A model generated the notes under the pieces. That model was not told the origin of the DNA, searched no databases, and saw only the letters and a list, made by a program, of their open reading frames with translations. Both the position numbers and the translations under genes were made by a program. This document shows positions 8,042-16,346 of a stretch of 64,000 bases of DNA, piece after piece; within the stretch, counting starts at the first letter, position 1; every line of letters starts with the position of its first letter. Origin of the DNA: Eubacteriales bacterium (GTDB taxonomy: Bacteria > Bacillota > Clostridia > Oscillospirales > Oscillospiraceae); the NCBI GenBank assembly GCA_030536515.1, contig JAUNPV010000002.1, forward strand, positions 1-64,000, written 5' to 3'.

Positions 8042-9421
8042 CTAATTGTCTGCTCCGCTGTACTTCTCTGCATTTGCAGCAATGATTGCCTTCATCTCCT
8101 TATCGGATACATTATGCAGCATCATGATAACGACGGGGAGCAGATACCCCAGGCCAGGGCCCAGACCGGTAGCCCAGGTCAGGGTGCTGGCAGCAGCACC
8201 TTTCAGAATTACCCCGGGCTGATAATTGATGGCAGTTAAAATAAGCCCGAGAGCCACGGAGGACAGCGCCATGGCGGCTTTCACTGCCACATTGTACATA
8301 CTCAGCAGATAAGGACGAGTGTCTTTGCCAGTTTTATGGAGCCAGTATTCACCTGCATCCATATACAGCATGGTATCCAGTGTATCAATAAAAGACATGA
8401 AGAAGTAAGCCAGAGAACAGGAAATAGTGAATCCCCATGTTGTTTTGCCGAAGATGCCGATAGACGCAAAACTCAGACCGGTCAATAGGCCGAAGATTGA
8501 AACGGTTTTTTTGCGGCCACCCATTCTGCTGGAAACCAGGGGAGCAATGATGTTGCCCAGAATGGCGAAAATAGCGGAGGTGGAAAGCACATAGGTCATG
8601 GCCATCATATCACCGATAACGGCGGTGCACTGATAGACCATCATGGAGAACAGAACATAGAACCCGGTGAAACGGACGATATCACTGATAACGACGGTTA
8701 GAGCCAGGCGGTTGGTGACAACGGCTCTGACCATTTCCAGCAGGCTGGTGCGTTCACCCTGCTGCTTTGCCTCGCTTCTGTTGTCAGGGTCATAAGGCGC
8801 AGTTGACTTGAACATCCAGATTGAGCCAATCATCACCATGATGGTGAAAATGGTTTGTACAACCAGAAAGCCGGTCCGCTCGTCGGTTTTTCCGAAGAAC
8901 TGTACCAGAGGAACCACAACCAGACCGCTTACAACAGCACAGGCGTTAGCACCAATCCATTGACGGGACATCAGAACGTCACGGGCTTGGCTGTCTGCTC
9001 CGGCAATATTGCTGTTCAGTGCCGGCTTTGCTGCGCCTACAAAGTCCATCATGGAGTTGCCGAGCAAATAGCCGATAGAAATTACGATGGCTTTTACCAT
9101 CATATTGTCGCTGGCATTGAAAAATAGCATATAACCACCCAGCATGATGACGGCGTTGGCACCAAGAATCCAGGGGCGGAATTTGCCGAACCGACTGCGA
9201 GTGGATGTCAGCAGTGCGCCGGATACAAGGCTGATAATCAGGGCGATGGTGTTAACCACTGTCATACAGGTGGCCATCATTGCAGGGGTGATTCGTGCCA
9301 AATCAGTGTAGGCATAGGCACCATAGTTCTGATTCATCGTCAGGCAAAATCCCGTCAGGAAATTTGTCATCAATACCATGATGCCCATTTTTTTCAGCGA
9401 TAGCTTTTTCTGTGCTTGCAT
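8042..9421 (-). CDS. GPH-family (MelB-like) sugar/glycoside:cation symporter
   Basis: A 459-residue polytopic membrane protein with about twelve helices and the MFS/GPH loop SRFGKFRPWIL between helices 2 and 3, characteristic of glycoside-pentoside-hexuronide:cation symporters. The ATG at 9421 follows AAGGAAGGG. It is transcribed divergently from the PucR-type regulator at 9601, the usual arrangement for a regulated uptake gene. The substrate is not known; a glycosylated or methylated plant compound would match the neighbouring UroD-like gene, which is only inference. Confidence 0.87.
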   Translation of the reverse strand: MQAQKKLSLKKMGIMVLMTNFLTGFCLTMNQNYGAYAYTDLARITPAMMATCMTVVNTIALIISLVSGALLTSTRSRFGKFRPWILGANAVIMLGGYMLFFNASDNMMVKAIVISIGYLLGNSMMDFVGAAKPALNSNIAGADSQARDVLMSRQWIGANACAVVSGLVVVPLVQFFGKTDERTGFLVVQTIFTIMVMIGSIWMFKSTAPYDPDNRSEAKQQGERTSLLEMVRAVVTNRLALTVVISDIVRFTGFYVLFSMMVYQCTAVIGDMMAMTYVLSTSAIFAILGNIIAPLVSSRMGGRKKTVSIFGLLTGLSFASIGIFGKTTWGFTISCSLAYFFMSFIDTLDTMLYMDAGEYWLHKTGKDTRPYLLSMYNVAVKAAMALSSVALGLILTAINYQPGVILKGAAASTLTWATGLGPGLGYLLPVVIMMLHNVSDKEMKAIIAANAEKYSGADN

Positions 9422-9491
9422 AGTGATCCCTTCCTTATTGTTTATTTGCTGGTGGTTTACAGATACAATCATAACAAATGGAGGCCTGGAT

Positions 9492-9503
9492 TTGTACCTA
9501 CAA
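9492..9503. promoter_or_regulatory. Small palindrome in the divergent intergenic region
   Basis: TTGTA-CC-TACAA is a perfect 12-base inverted repeat midway between the symporter and the PucR-type gene. A looser GTATG...CATAC repeat lies just downstream. Either could be an operator for the regulator. Confidence 0.3.
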
Positions 9504-9554
9504 TTCGTATGTATTGCTGATGCGCATTTCATACATTTTTGCAAAGATACACAC

Positions 9555-9582
9555 TTGAACTTTTGTGCAAATATGCTACAAT
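9555..9582 (+). promoter_or_regulatory. Promoter of the PucR-type regulator
   Basis: TTGAAC and TACAAT are separated by 16 bases, and the latter ends 18 bases before the ATG at 9601. This is a good sigma-A-type promoter. Confidence 0.7.
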
Positions 9583-9600
9583 AAACTTGGAGGTGTGACT

Positions 9601-11136
9601 ATGCTGCTGAATTTGTATTTGATTCATGACTATCTGCCATTTGCTTCAGGAAACCATCTTCTGTCCGATCCGGTCCTTCGCACGCTGGAAAAGACAGCTG
9701 TTCTACACGCAAATGAAATTCTGTGCGAGTCTACACTGTATATTGTCGATCCGAAGTGGCTGATGACGAACGTATCGCTGTCAAGCGGAATAAAGCTCTT
9801 TTTTACGGCTCCGCCGGAAGATGATTCCCGGCTTTCCAATATAGATTACCTATATGCATTGGAGGCTATTGACCCGGTCGACCTGCTTCAGGAGCTGTTT
9901 GCGGTGTTTCAGAAATTCAACGCATGGGAACTCAATTTGCACCGTGCTATGCTGAGAGAGGACCCGCTTCAGTCGTTGGGAGACTGCTCGCTGGAATTCT
10001 TTCGCAATCCGTGCGGATTGTATACTTCGTCATTTTATATTCTGTGTTACTGGGAGGATCCACTCAGAAAAACACCGCTGTTTCAAAAAGAAGACCGAAA
10101 CTCTTATCTGCCGGATGAGGATACACGAGTTTTGTTGATGCATCAAAAATTTATCGATTCCTGGCGAACGGAGGGACCACAACTGCTTCCCTCAGTGGAC
10201 GGTGATAATTTCACCTGCCTTTATCAGAATATTCCAATATGCGGAATGAATTTGGCACGGGTTGTTCTGAATGACTCTGCATACCCGTTCCGTACCAGTG
10301 ATTATGCAATTATTGATTTTTTTACTCAATTTGTAACCAGAATACTGGAAATGGACAATACGCCCCAGCTTTCTTCCCATCCTCCGTTCCTGGATGATTT
10401 GTTGCTCTCACTTGCCCACGCAGAACCCTGTGACGAATCACAGCTCAGTGCGGCCACGCTTACTTATGGCTGGAATCTGTGTGACAAATTTCTGTGTGCG
10501 CGGGTTTTGACACCGCAGGACACCAGTATAGGTTCTCTCAGCAATGCCTGTATGCGCTTAGAAACACAAATCAAGGGATGCTGCGTGCTAAAGGATGAAA
10601 GATCACTTTTGATGCTGATTAATTTGTCTGCCGCAAATCAGTCCAGGGATCAGGTTATCAGCTCCTTGCCGTATATTCAGCGGGAGTACCTCCTGAAATT
10701 CGGATACAGCAATGAATTCCGGGACTTAAGGAATCTGCATCAGCATTACTTGCAGGCCGGTGTTGCTCTGGACTGTGGTGAGGAGACAGATCCGCACCTG
10801 TGGACTTATTGCTTTGAAAACTATGCGCTGCAATATGCGCTCCGCAATGCCCAGGGGATACTAGATGCAAAAACAATATGCCATCCCGGGCTTTTGAAAT
10901 TGTTGGAATATGATCAGAGCAAAGGGCGCAACTTTGCAGGGACTTTGAGGGCTTATCTTGAAAACAATATGAGTGTCAGTCAAACAATCCGAAAAGTTTT
11001 TCTCCAGCGTGCATCGTTTCAGTATCAACTCCAAAAAATCCTGGAGATTACCGGCGCAAACCTGGATCATTTTGATACCAGAATGTATTTGATGCTCTCA
11101 TATCAACTTCTGGATATGGAGCAGGAAAGAGAATAA
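9601..11136 (+). CDS. PucR-type helix-turn-helix regulator
   Basis: A 511-residue transcription regulator. The C-terminal 60 residues (TLRAYLENNMSVSQTIRKVF followed by a Leu/Tyr-rich helix pair) match the PucR/CdaR C-terminal HTH, where the tract normally reads like LETLRAYLENGGS. The long N-terminal region is divergent and I cannot assign a known ligand domain. The ATG at 9601 follows GGAGG by seven bases. It is divergent from the symporter gene and probably controls it and the UroD-like/YfcC genes in response to their substrate. Confidence 0.8.
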   Translation: MLLNLYLIHDYLPFASGNHLLSDPVLRTLEKTAVLHANEILCESTLYIVDPKWLMTNVSLSSGIKLFFTAPPEDDSRLSNIDYLYALEAIDPVDLLQELFAVFQKFNAWELNLHRAMLREDPLQSLGDCSLEFFRNPCGLYTSSFYILCYWEDPLRKTPLFQKEDRNSYLPDEDTRVLLMHQKFIDSWRTEGPQLLPSVDGDNFTCLYQNIPICGMNLARVVLNDSAYPFRTSDYAIIDFFTQFVTRILEMDNTPQLSSHPPFLDDLLLSLAHAEPCDESQLSAATLTYGWNLCDKFLCARVLTPQDTSIGSLSNACMRLETQIKGCCVLKDERSLLMLINLSAANQSRDQVISSLPYIQREYLLKFGYSNEFRDLRNLHQHYLQAGVALDCGEETDPHLWTYCFENYALQYALRNAQGILDAKTICHPGLLKLLEYDQSKGRNFAGTLRAYLENNMSVSQTIRKVFLQRASFQYQLQKILEITGANLDHFDTRMYLMLSYQLLDMEQERE

Positions 11137-11176
11137 CAAATACATTCATCAACTCGCTATGCTGTGTAAAAATCAA

Positions 11177-11216
11177 TGAACCGGGCCTGAAATCCTTTGA
11201 TTTTAGGCCCGGTTCA
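11177..11216. terminator. Bidirectional terminator, regulator/kdpE
   Basis: TGAACCGGGCCT pairs with its complement AGGCCCGGTTCA around an AT-rich centre that extends the stem (GAAATC/GATTTT). It lies between two convergent genes. Confidence 0.75.
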
Positions 11217-11228
11217 CAGTATTTTCGG

Positions 11229-11930
11229 TCATTCCACCCGCAGCATTCTGTAGCCTACGCCGATGTGGGTTTGGATGTATTGCTGGGTGCCGGGGGTGGG
11301 TTCTATCTTTTTTCGGAGGGCGGCCATATAGACCCGGAGGGAGGCGATGTCGTTGTCCCAGCTGCTGCCCCAGATGCTTTGGGTGATGAAGGTGTGGGTC
11401 AATACCTTGCCGGTGTTGCGGGCCAGCAGGCACAGCAGCTTAAACTCGATGGGCGTTAAATGCAGGGCTTCGCCCTTGAGATAGGCGCAGCCTGCGCCGT
11501 AGTCGATGCGCAGCTGGCCGTTGGTGAAGGTGGAGGACTGGGCCGGGGTGCCGGTGCGGATCATGGTCAGCCGCCGCTGGGTCACCCGGATGCGGGCCAG
11601 CAGCTCCTCCACGGAGAAGGGCTTCGTCAGATAATCGTCGGCACCGGCATCCAGGGCGCTGATTTTATCGGCATCCTCGCTGCGTGCGCTGACGACGATG
11701 ATGGGCATATTGGACCAGGCGCGGATACGCTCGATGACCTGGCCGCCGTCCATATCCGGCAGACCCAGGTCCAGCAGCACCATGTCCGGGTTGTGGGACG
11801 AGGCCTCCAGCAGGGCCGCTGCGCCGTTCTGGGCGGTGCGGTAGCGGTAGTCGTGGGTTTTCAGCGTTGTGGTAATGAGATTTTTGATGGAGGGATCGTC
11901 CTCCACCACCAGAATCGTTGGCTTATTCAT
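11229..11930 (-). CDS. kdpE: KdpE, response regulator
   Basis: OmpR-type regulator of 233 residues controlling the high-affinity potassium pump. The receiver domain has the acidic pair VVEDDPS, phosphoacceptor in LLDLGLPDMDG and Lys in TKPFSVEELLARI; the C-terminus is a winged helix. The ATG at 11930 overlaps the kdpD stop by eight bases and has GGGGAGG upstream, so longer readings are unlikely. Cognate kinase KdpD is directly upstream. Confidence 0.93.
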   Translation of the reverse strand: MNKPTILVVEDDPSIKNLITTTLKTHDYRYRTAQNGAAALLEASSHNPDMVLLDLGLPDMDGGQVIERIRAWSNMPIIVVSARSEDADKISALDAGADDYLTKPFSVEELLARIRVTQRRLTMIRTGTPAQSSTFTNGQLRIDYGAGCAYLKGEALHLTPIEFKLLCLLARNTGKVLTHTFITQSIWGSSWDNDIASLRVYMAALRKKIEPTPGTQQYIQTHIGVGYRMLRVE

Positions 11931-14625
11931 GCAGCTGCACCTCCCCGGATGGCAGTGTGAAGGTAAACACCGTTCCATGGGGCTTGTTGTCGGTGACGGT
12001 CAGCTGGCCGCCATGGGCGGTGATGATGGATTTGCACAGGGACAGGCCCAGACCCAGGCTCCGGCGGCTGTCTGCGATTTTGTTGGCGCCGCTGTAGAAC
12101 ATATCGAACACCCGGGCCTTGGCCTCGTCCGGGATGCCCTCGCCGTCGTCGGCAATGGACACCACGGCGCTGCCGCCCTGCTTTTCGGTTTTGATGACGA
12201 TGTTGGAGCCCTTCGGCGTATATTTGATGGCGTTGTCCACGATGTTGATGATGACCTGGACGATGAGCTTTGCGTCCATTTTCGCCAGCAGATACTCCTC
12301 CCGGTTTTCCACGGTGATGTGATGCTCCACGCTTTTCCGGTTTACATGGCGGAGGGCTTCCGCCACGGCATCGTCAATCAGGTCCTCGGTCAGGTGCAGA
12401 TTCAGCCGGCCCTGCTCAATGCGGGTGACGGCCAGAAGATTCTCCACCAGGTTAATCAGCCACATGGCATCGTCGTAGATGTCGGTGTAGAGCTGCTGCC
12501 GGGTTCCGTCGTCCAGGGACTGGCCGTTGGAGATGAGATTGCTGGCGTTGCCGGAAATGGAGGTCAGGGGCGTGCGCAGGTCGTGGGAAATGGCCCGCAG
12601 GAGGTTGGCCCGGAGTTGCTCGTTTCTGGCCAGCACCGCCGCCTCCTCCTTTTCCCGGGCGTTTTTCTCGTTTTCCAGGGACAGGGCGCACTCGCCCAAA
12701 ATCGACAGCAGAATGCTGTTTTCAAAGGCATCCAGAGGCTCCTCGCCGATGACAATGCCCACGACTCCATACACCCGGTCGTTGACCCGGATGGCCAGGT
12801 ACATACATTTGGCGTTGGAGAGGGTTTTGGTGGTGGCTCCGGCGTGGCGGTTGTTTTTCAGCACCCAGGTGGCCACGGCCTTTTCCGTGGGGGAGATGCA
12901 GTCCTCATTGAGGCTCTGCCCCTGCTGGGGAAACACCCTGGGCTCGCCCAGCAGGCTTCCCTTGGAAAAATAGAATACAATGTCCCGGCCAAGGAGCTTG
13001 TTGAGCTGGTGGGCGGTGGTGGACACAATCTCATCCCGGCTGACCGCCTTTTGCAGGAGCTGATTGGTCTCAAACAAAATCTTCGTCCGGAAGGCCGCCT
13101 GTGCCGACTGCCTGGCGCTGTTTTTCAGCTGAATGGCCAGGGAGCTGGTGAGAAACGCCGCCAGAAACATAATGAGGAAGGTGACGGGGTAGCCCTGGTC
13201 GTAGGCCCGCAGGGTGAATTTCGGCTCCGTGAACAGAAAGTTGAACACCAGCACGCTGACAGCCGAGGAAATCAGGCTGTAAATCCGGTTGGTGGTCACC
13301 ACGGAGGTCAGAAGCACTCCGAGGACATAGACGGTGATGATGTTGGCCTCCGCAAAGCCCAGCCCATGGAACAGAAAGCCGATGAGGCTGGCGGCGATGA
13401 GAATGCCGATGCTTTTGAGAATATCGGCGGTGGAAAAGGATTGACCGGCCGGCTTTCTGGCCCTTCTGGCGTGGTAGGCGGCGGTACCGGATTCGGCATC
13501 GGGGATGATGTGCACATCCAGATTGGGCACGCTGGCAATCAGGGTTTCCGTCAGACTGGGCTTGCTGAACAGGCTCTTTCTGGTGGCGGCGCTTCGGCCG
13601 ATGACGATTTTGGACACACCGGAGAGCCGGGCGAATTCTGCAATCTGAAAGGGGATATCGTCGCCGTATACCGTTTCAATGGCGGCGCCCAGCTGCTGGG
13701 CCAGGTGCATATTGGCTCGCAGCCGGTTCTGGTTTTCCTGGCTCATCACGGAATAGTCCGGGGTCTCCACAAACAGGGCCGTAAAGGCACCCCGGAAGGC
13801 ACTGGCCATGCGGGCCGCCGTGCGGATAATTTTTGCATTGGAGGGAGAGGAGGACAGGCACACCAGAATGTGCTCGTCGGTGTGGTAGTCGGCGTGGCTT
13901 TTCATCCGTGCGCTTTCCGTCAGACGGTTGACACGGTCGGCGCACCGGCGCAGAGCCAGCTCCCGCAGAGCGGTGAGGTTTTCGGCGGTGAAGAAGTGGT
14001 GCAGCGCCCGCTGGGCCTGGACTTCCCGGTACACATCTCCCGCCCGGAGCCGTGCAATCAGCTCCTGCGGCTCAATATCCACCAGCTCCACCTGGTCGGC
14101 CTTGTCAAAGACGGAGTCGGGAATCCGCTCCCGGACAAAGACGCCGGTGATGGAGGCGACGGTGTCGTTGAGGCTTTCAATGTGCTGCACATTGACGGTG
14201 GTGTAGACATCAATGCCGGCATACAGCAGCTCCTCGATATCCTGATACCGCTTGGCATGGCGGCTGCCCTTGGCGTTGGTGTGGGCCAGCTCGTCCACCA
14301 GAATGATTTGGGGCTTTCGCCGGATGGCAGCGTCTAAGTCAAATTCCCGCAGGGTCATGCCGTTGTAGCTGACGGACCGGGTGGGAAGAAGCTCCAGCCC
14401 CTCCAGCAGCTCCATGGTCCGGGGCCTTGTGTGGGGCTCAATGTAGCCTGCCACCACATCGGTGCCGCTGCGCGCGGCATCATGGGCGGCCTTCAGCATG
14501 GCGTAGGTCTTGCCCACACCGGCTGCATAGCCGAAGAAGATTTTCAAATGACCCCGTGCTTTTTCCTGCTGCTCCTCCTGAATGGCCCGGAGCAGCTGCT
14601 CCGGCGTCTGCGTGTTTTCTACCAT
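11923..14625 (-). CDS. kdpD: KdpD, osmosensitive K+ channel sensor kinase
   Basis: Membrane sensor kinase of about 900 residues, full length for the family. It has the N-terminal KdpD domain with a Walker-A-like GYAAGVGKTYAML, a USP-like domain, four transmembrane helices (about residues 395-495), a GAF-like segment, then the phosphoacceptor AISHDLRTPLTSI and an HATPase domain with DDGEGIP and GLGLSL. It senses potassium limitation and phosphorylates KdpE. The ATG at 14625 follows GGAGGTGATCTC. Confidence 0.95.
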   Translation of the reverse strand: MVENTQTPEQLLRAIQEEQQEKARGHLKIFFGYAAGVGKTYAMLKAAHDAARSGTDVVAGYIEPHTRPRTMELLEGLELLPTRSVSYNGMTLREFDLDAAIRRKPQIILVDELAHTNAKGSRHAKRYQDIEELLYAGIDVYTTVNVQHIESLNDTVASITGVFVRERIPDSVFDKADQVELVDIEPQELIARLRAGDVYREVQAQRALHHFFTAENLTALRELALRRCADRVNRLTESARMKSHADYHTDEHILVCLSSSPSNAKIIRTAARMASAFRGAFTALFVETPDYSVMSQENQNRLRANMHLAQQLGAAIETVYGDDIPFQIAEFARLSGVSKIVIGRSAATRKSLFSKPSLTETLIASVPNLDVHIIPDAESGTAAYHARRARKPAGQSFSTADILKSIGILIAASLIGFLFHGLGFAEANIITVYVLGVLLTSVVTTNRIYSLISSAVSVLVFNFLFTEPKFTLRAYDQGYPVTFLIMFLAAFLTSSLAIQLKNSARQSAQAAFRTKILFETNQLLQKAVSRDEIVSTTAHQLNKLLGRDIVFYFSKGSLLGEPRVFPQQGQSLNEDCISPTEKAVATWVLKNNRHAGATTKTLSNAKCMYLAIRVNDRVYGVVGIVIGEEPLDAFENSILLSILGECALSLENEKNAREKEEAAVLARNEQLRANLLRAISHDLRTPLTSISGNASNLISNGQSLDDGTRQQLYTDIYDDAMWLINLVENLLAVTRIEQGRLNLHLTEDLIDDAVAEALRHVNRKSVEHHITVENREEYLLAKMDAKLIVQVIINIVDNAIKYTPKGSNIVIKTEKQGGSAVVSIADDGEGIPDEAKARVFDMFYSGANKIADSRRSLGLGLSLCKSIITAHGGQLTVTDNKPHGTVFTFTLPSGEVQLHE

Positions 14626-14743
14626 GAGATCACCTCCGTTTCCATCCATTATAATCCAGCCGGATTAAATCTGGAAAAATATTTGGGCGGATGCGTTAAG
14701 ATTGTATAAAGCCCGACCTTTTCCGATTTTCTGATGAAAGGTA

Positions 14744-15151
14744 TTATTTGTATAAGTAGGCAATCAGAGAGCGCCGTGTCACAATACCGCAAAGGCAGCT
14801 CCTGTCATCCACTATGGGAATGAAATTCTGCTCCAGCGACACCGCAACCAGCTCAGACAAGGGGGCGCAGATGGGAAGGGGCTTGCAGAAGTTTCTCCGA
14901 AAAATCTCCCTTATTTGATACTGCTCCTGCATCTTAAAATCCGTTGTCCCGGTTGCAATCAGATGCCGAAGGAAATCTCCCTCTGTGACACTGCCGAGAT
15001 AGGCCCCGGCCTTGTCCAGAACGGGAATGGCGGTGTAGCCGTGGTGACGCATGACCTCCAGCCCCTGCCGCACGGTATCGGTTTCACAGAGCACGACAGT
15101 TGAAACCTTGGGAAGCATCATCATGGCGATGTTTACCTGTGATTGATCCAT
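14744..15151 (-). CDS. CBS-domain pair protein
   Basis: A cytoplasmic protein of about 135 residues made of two CBS motifs, the first around GYTAIPVLDKAGAYLGSVTEGD and the second around NFIPIVDDRSCLCGIVTRRS. Such pairs bind adenine nucleotides and act as energy or c-di-AMP sensors. It lies between the small membrane protein and kdpD on the same strand, which suggests a role in adjusting potassium uptake. The ATG at 15151 is preceded by AAGGTGGG; a GTG four codons upstream is possible. Confidence 0.85.
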   Translation of the reverse strand: MDQSQVNIAMMMLPKVSTVVLCETDTVRQGLEVMRHHGYTAIPVLDKAGAYLGSVTEGDFLRHLIATGTTDFKMQEQYQIREIFRRNFCKPLPICAPLSELVAVSLEQNFIPIVDDRSCLCGIVTRRSLIAYLYK

Positions 15152-15173
15152 CCTTGATCCCACCTTCCCGGCA

Positions 15174-15368
15174 TTACACCCAGCCCAGAATCAAGGCAAG
15201 GGGAGCCGCCAGCAGCATGGTGCAGGCGATGACGGCCGCCAGAATAAAAATCGGCATTGCAACCAGCATGAAAAGCAGGGCGAGGTTGGGATGCCGCAGG
15301 GCGAAGCGCTCCGCCCGCCGGTCAAGGCGGCTCTCCCAATGATGTAAAGATTTCAAAATTGCAGTCAT
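15174..15368 (-). CDS. Small membrane protein in the Kdp locus (64 aa)
   Basis: A 64-residue protein with a charged amphipathic N-terminal half (WESRLDRRAERFALRHP) and a long hydrophobic C-terminal stretch of one or two helices. I do not recognise a family. An AGGAGGG lies eight bases before the ATG at 15368. It starts the transcript that continues into the CBS gene and kdpDE after the terminator at 15466-15504. A regulatory peptide for the sensor or the pump is possible but unproven. Confidence 0.65.
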   Translation of the reverse strand: MTAILKSLHHWESRLDRRAERFALRHPNLALLFMLVAMPIFILAAVIACTMLLAAPLALILGWV

Positions 15369-15465
15369 ATTCAATCCCTCCTGGTACCGTTATCGTAGCA
15401 CCGGAACAATAAAAATAGGACAAGAATTGCAGCCCGGAGGTTAAGATGGAATAAGGACATAAATA

Positions 15466-15504
15466 AAGCCCGGGCATATGGAAGGTCCCAATATGCCCGG
15501 GCTT
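15466..15504. terminator. Terminator between the kdp structural and regulatory units
   Basis: AAGCCCGGGCATAT and its exact complement form a 14-bp stem around an 11-base loop, followed on the minus strand by TTATTTATG. It ends the structural kdp transcript just after the 43-codon gene. Confidence 0.8.
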
Positions 15505-15508
15505 CGTC

Positions 15509-15640
15509 CTATGGGATTTTTTCGAGCACCTGCCCTATTACGTCCGGCTCGAAGCAGACAAACCGGAGCGCTGCCGCAAGCAGCACAGCCAAGGCCAATG
15601 TCAGAAATCCTCCCGCCAGGGAGACTGCCTTTTTCAGCAT
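15509..15640 (-). CDS. Tiny membrane protein after kdpC (43 aa)
   Basis: The frame encodes a short basic start (MLKKA), one hydrophobic helix rich in Ala and Leu, and a polar tail ending at TAG just before the terminator. AGGAGG lies nine bases before the ATG at 15640; an ATG three codons earlier is too close to that site. It begins 22 bases after the kdpC stop, so it belongs to the kdp transcript. It is not KdpF, which is present upstream of kdpA. It may be an accessory subunit of the pump. Confidence 0.55.
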   Translation of the reverse strand: MLKKAVSLAGGFLTLALAVLLAAALRFVCFEPDVIGQVLEKIP

Positions 15641-15662
15641 TTTGTTCATCCTCCTTCCGTTG

Positions 15663-16322
15663 TCAGCGTTGAATCAGTCCCATGGCCTGGGCGATGGCAA
15701 GGTTGACCTTGACCACATTGACCGTTTCCTCGCCAAAGATGCCCAGCAGCTTGCCGCCGGTGCAGCTGCTGATGATGTCGCGGACCGCCGCCTCGCTGAG
15801 GCCCGAGGCCTTCACAATGCGGGGAATCTGGACCTCGGCGGAGGCAGGGGAGATGTGGGGGTCCAGGCCGGAGCCGGAGGCGGTCATCAGGTCCGTGGGA
15901 ATATCCTCCCGCCGGATATCCGGGTTCCGCTCCAGGAAAGAGGCAATGTCAGTCTCCACCCGCTTTGCAAGGGCCGGGTTCGAAGGCCCATAGTTGCCGG
16001 AGCCGGAGCTGATGCCGGGGAAGGGGGTTCCGTCCCGATAGGTCTTGCCGCCGCTGCTGTTTTCCGTGTACACATTATAGTGGCAGGCAGAGGGGCGGCT
16101 CCACAGAAAATAGTCCTGCTGGAACTCCTGGCCCACATTTTCCGCCGCCACCGGCGTTCCCTCCACTTCAATCAGGCTGCCGCCGGCCTGGCGGGGAAAC
16201 AGCAGGGCGGAAAGCCCCGTCATCAGCAGGGGATAGGCCAGCCCGCACACCAGCATCAGCACAAGCGAGGCCCGAAAGGCCTGGCCGATGCCGGGAAGAT
16301 ACCGTTTTGCAAATGCTTTCAT
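15663..16322 (-). CDS. kdpC: KdpC, K+-transporting ATPase subunit C
   Basis: The 219-residue stabilising subunit of the KdpFABC potassium pump. One N-terminal transmembrane helix (about residues 15-40) anchors an extracytoplasmic domain with family motifs YFLWSRPSA and the C-terminal LTEAEVRDI-like segment (here LSEAAVRDIISS) before LVNVVKVNL. AGGAGG precedes the ATG. It follows kdpB with a 24-base gap. Confidence 0.94.
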   Translation of the reverse strand: MKAFAKRYLPGIGQAFRASLVLMLVCGLAYPLLMTGLSALLFPRQAGGSLIEVEGTPVAAENVGQEFQQDYFLWSRPSACHYNVYTENSSGGKTYRDGTPFPGISSGSGNYGPSNPALAKRVETDIASFLERNPDIRREDIPTDLMTASGSGLDPHISPASAEVQIPRIVKASGLSEAAVRDIISSCTGGKLLGIFGEETVNVVKVNLAIAQAMGLIQR

Positions 16323-16346
16323 GGGATATTTCCTCCTAAATTGTTT

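Noticed and set aside
11869..14337. 822-codon plus-strand open frame
   Set aside because: It lies entirely opposite kdpD, is rich in Gly/His/Val from GC-skewed codons and has no ribosome site or family match.
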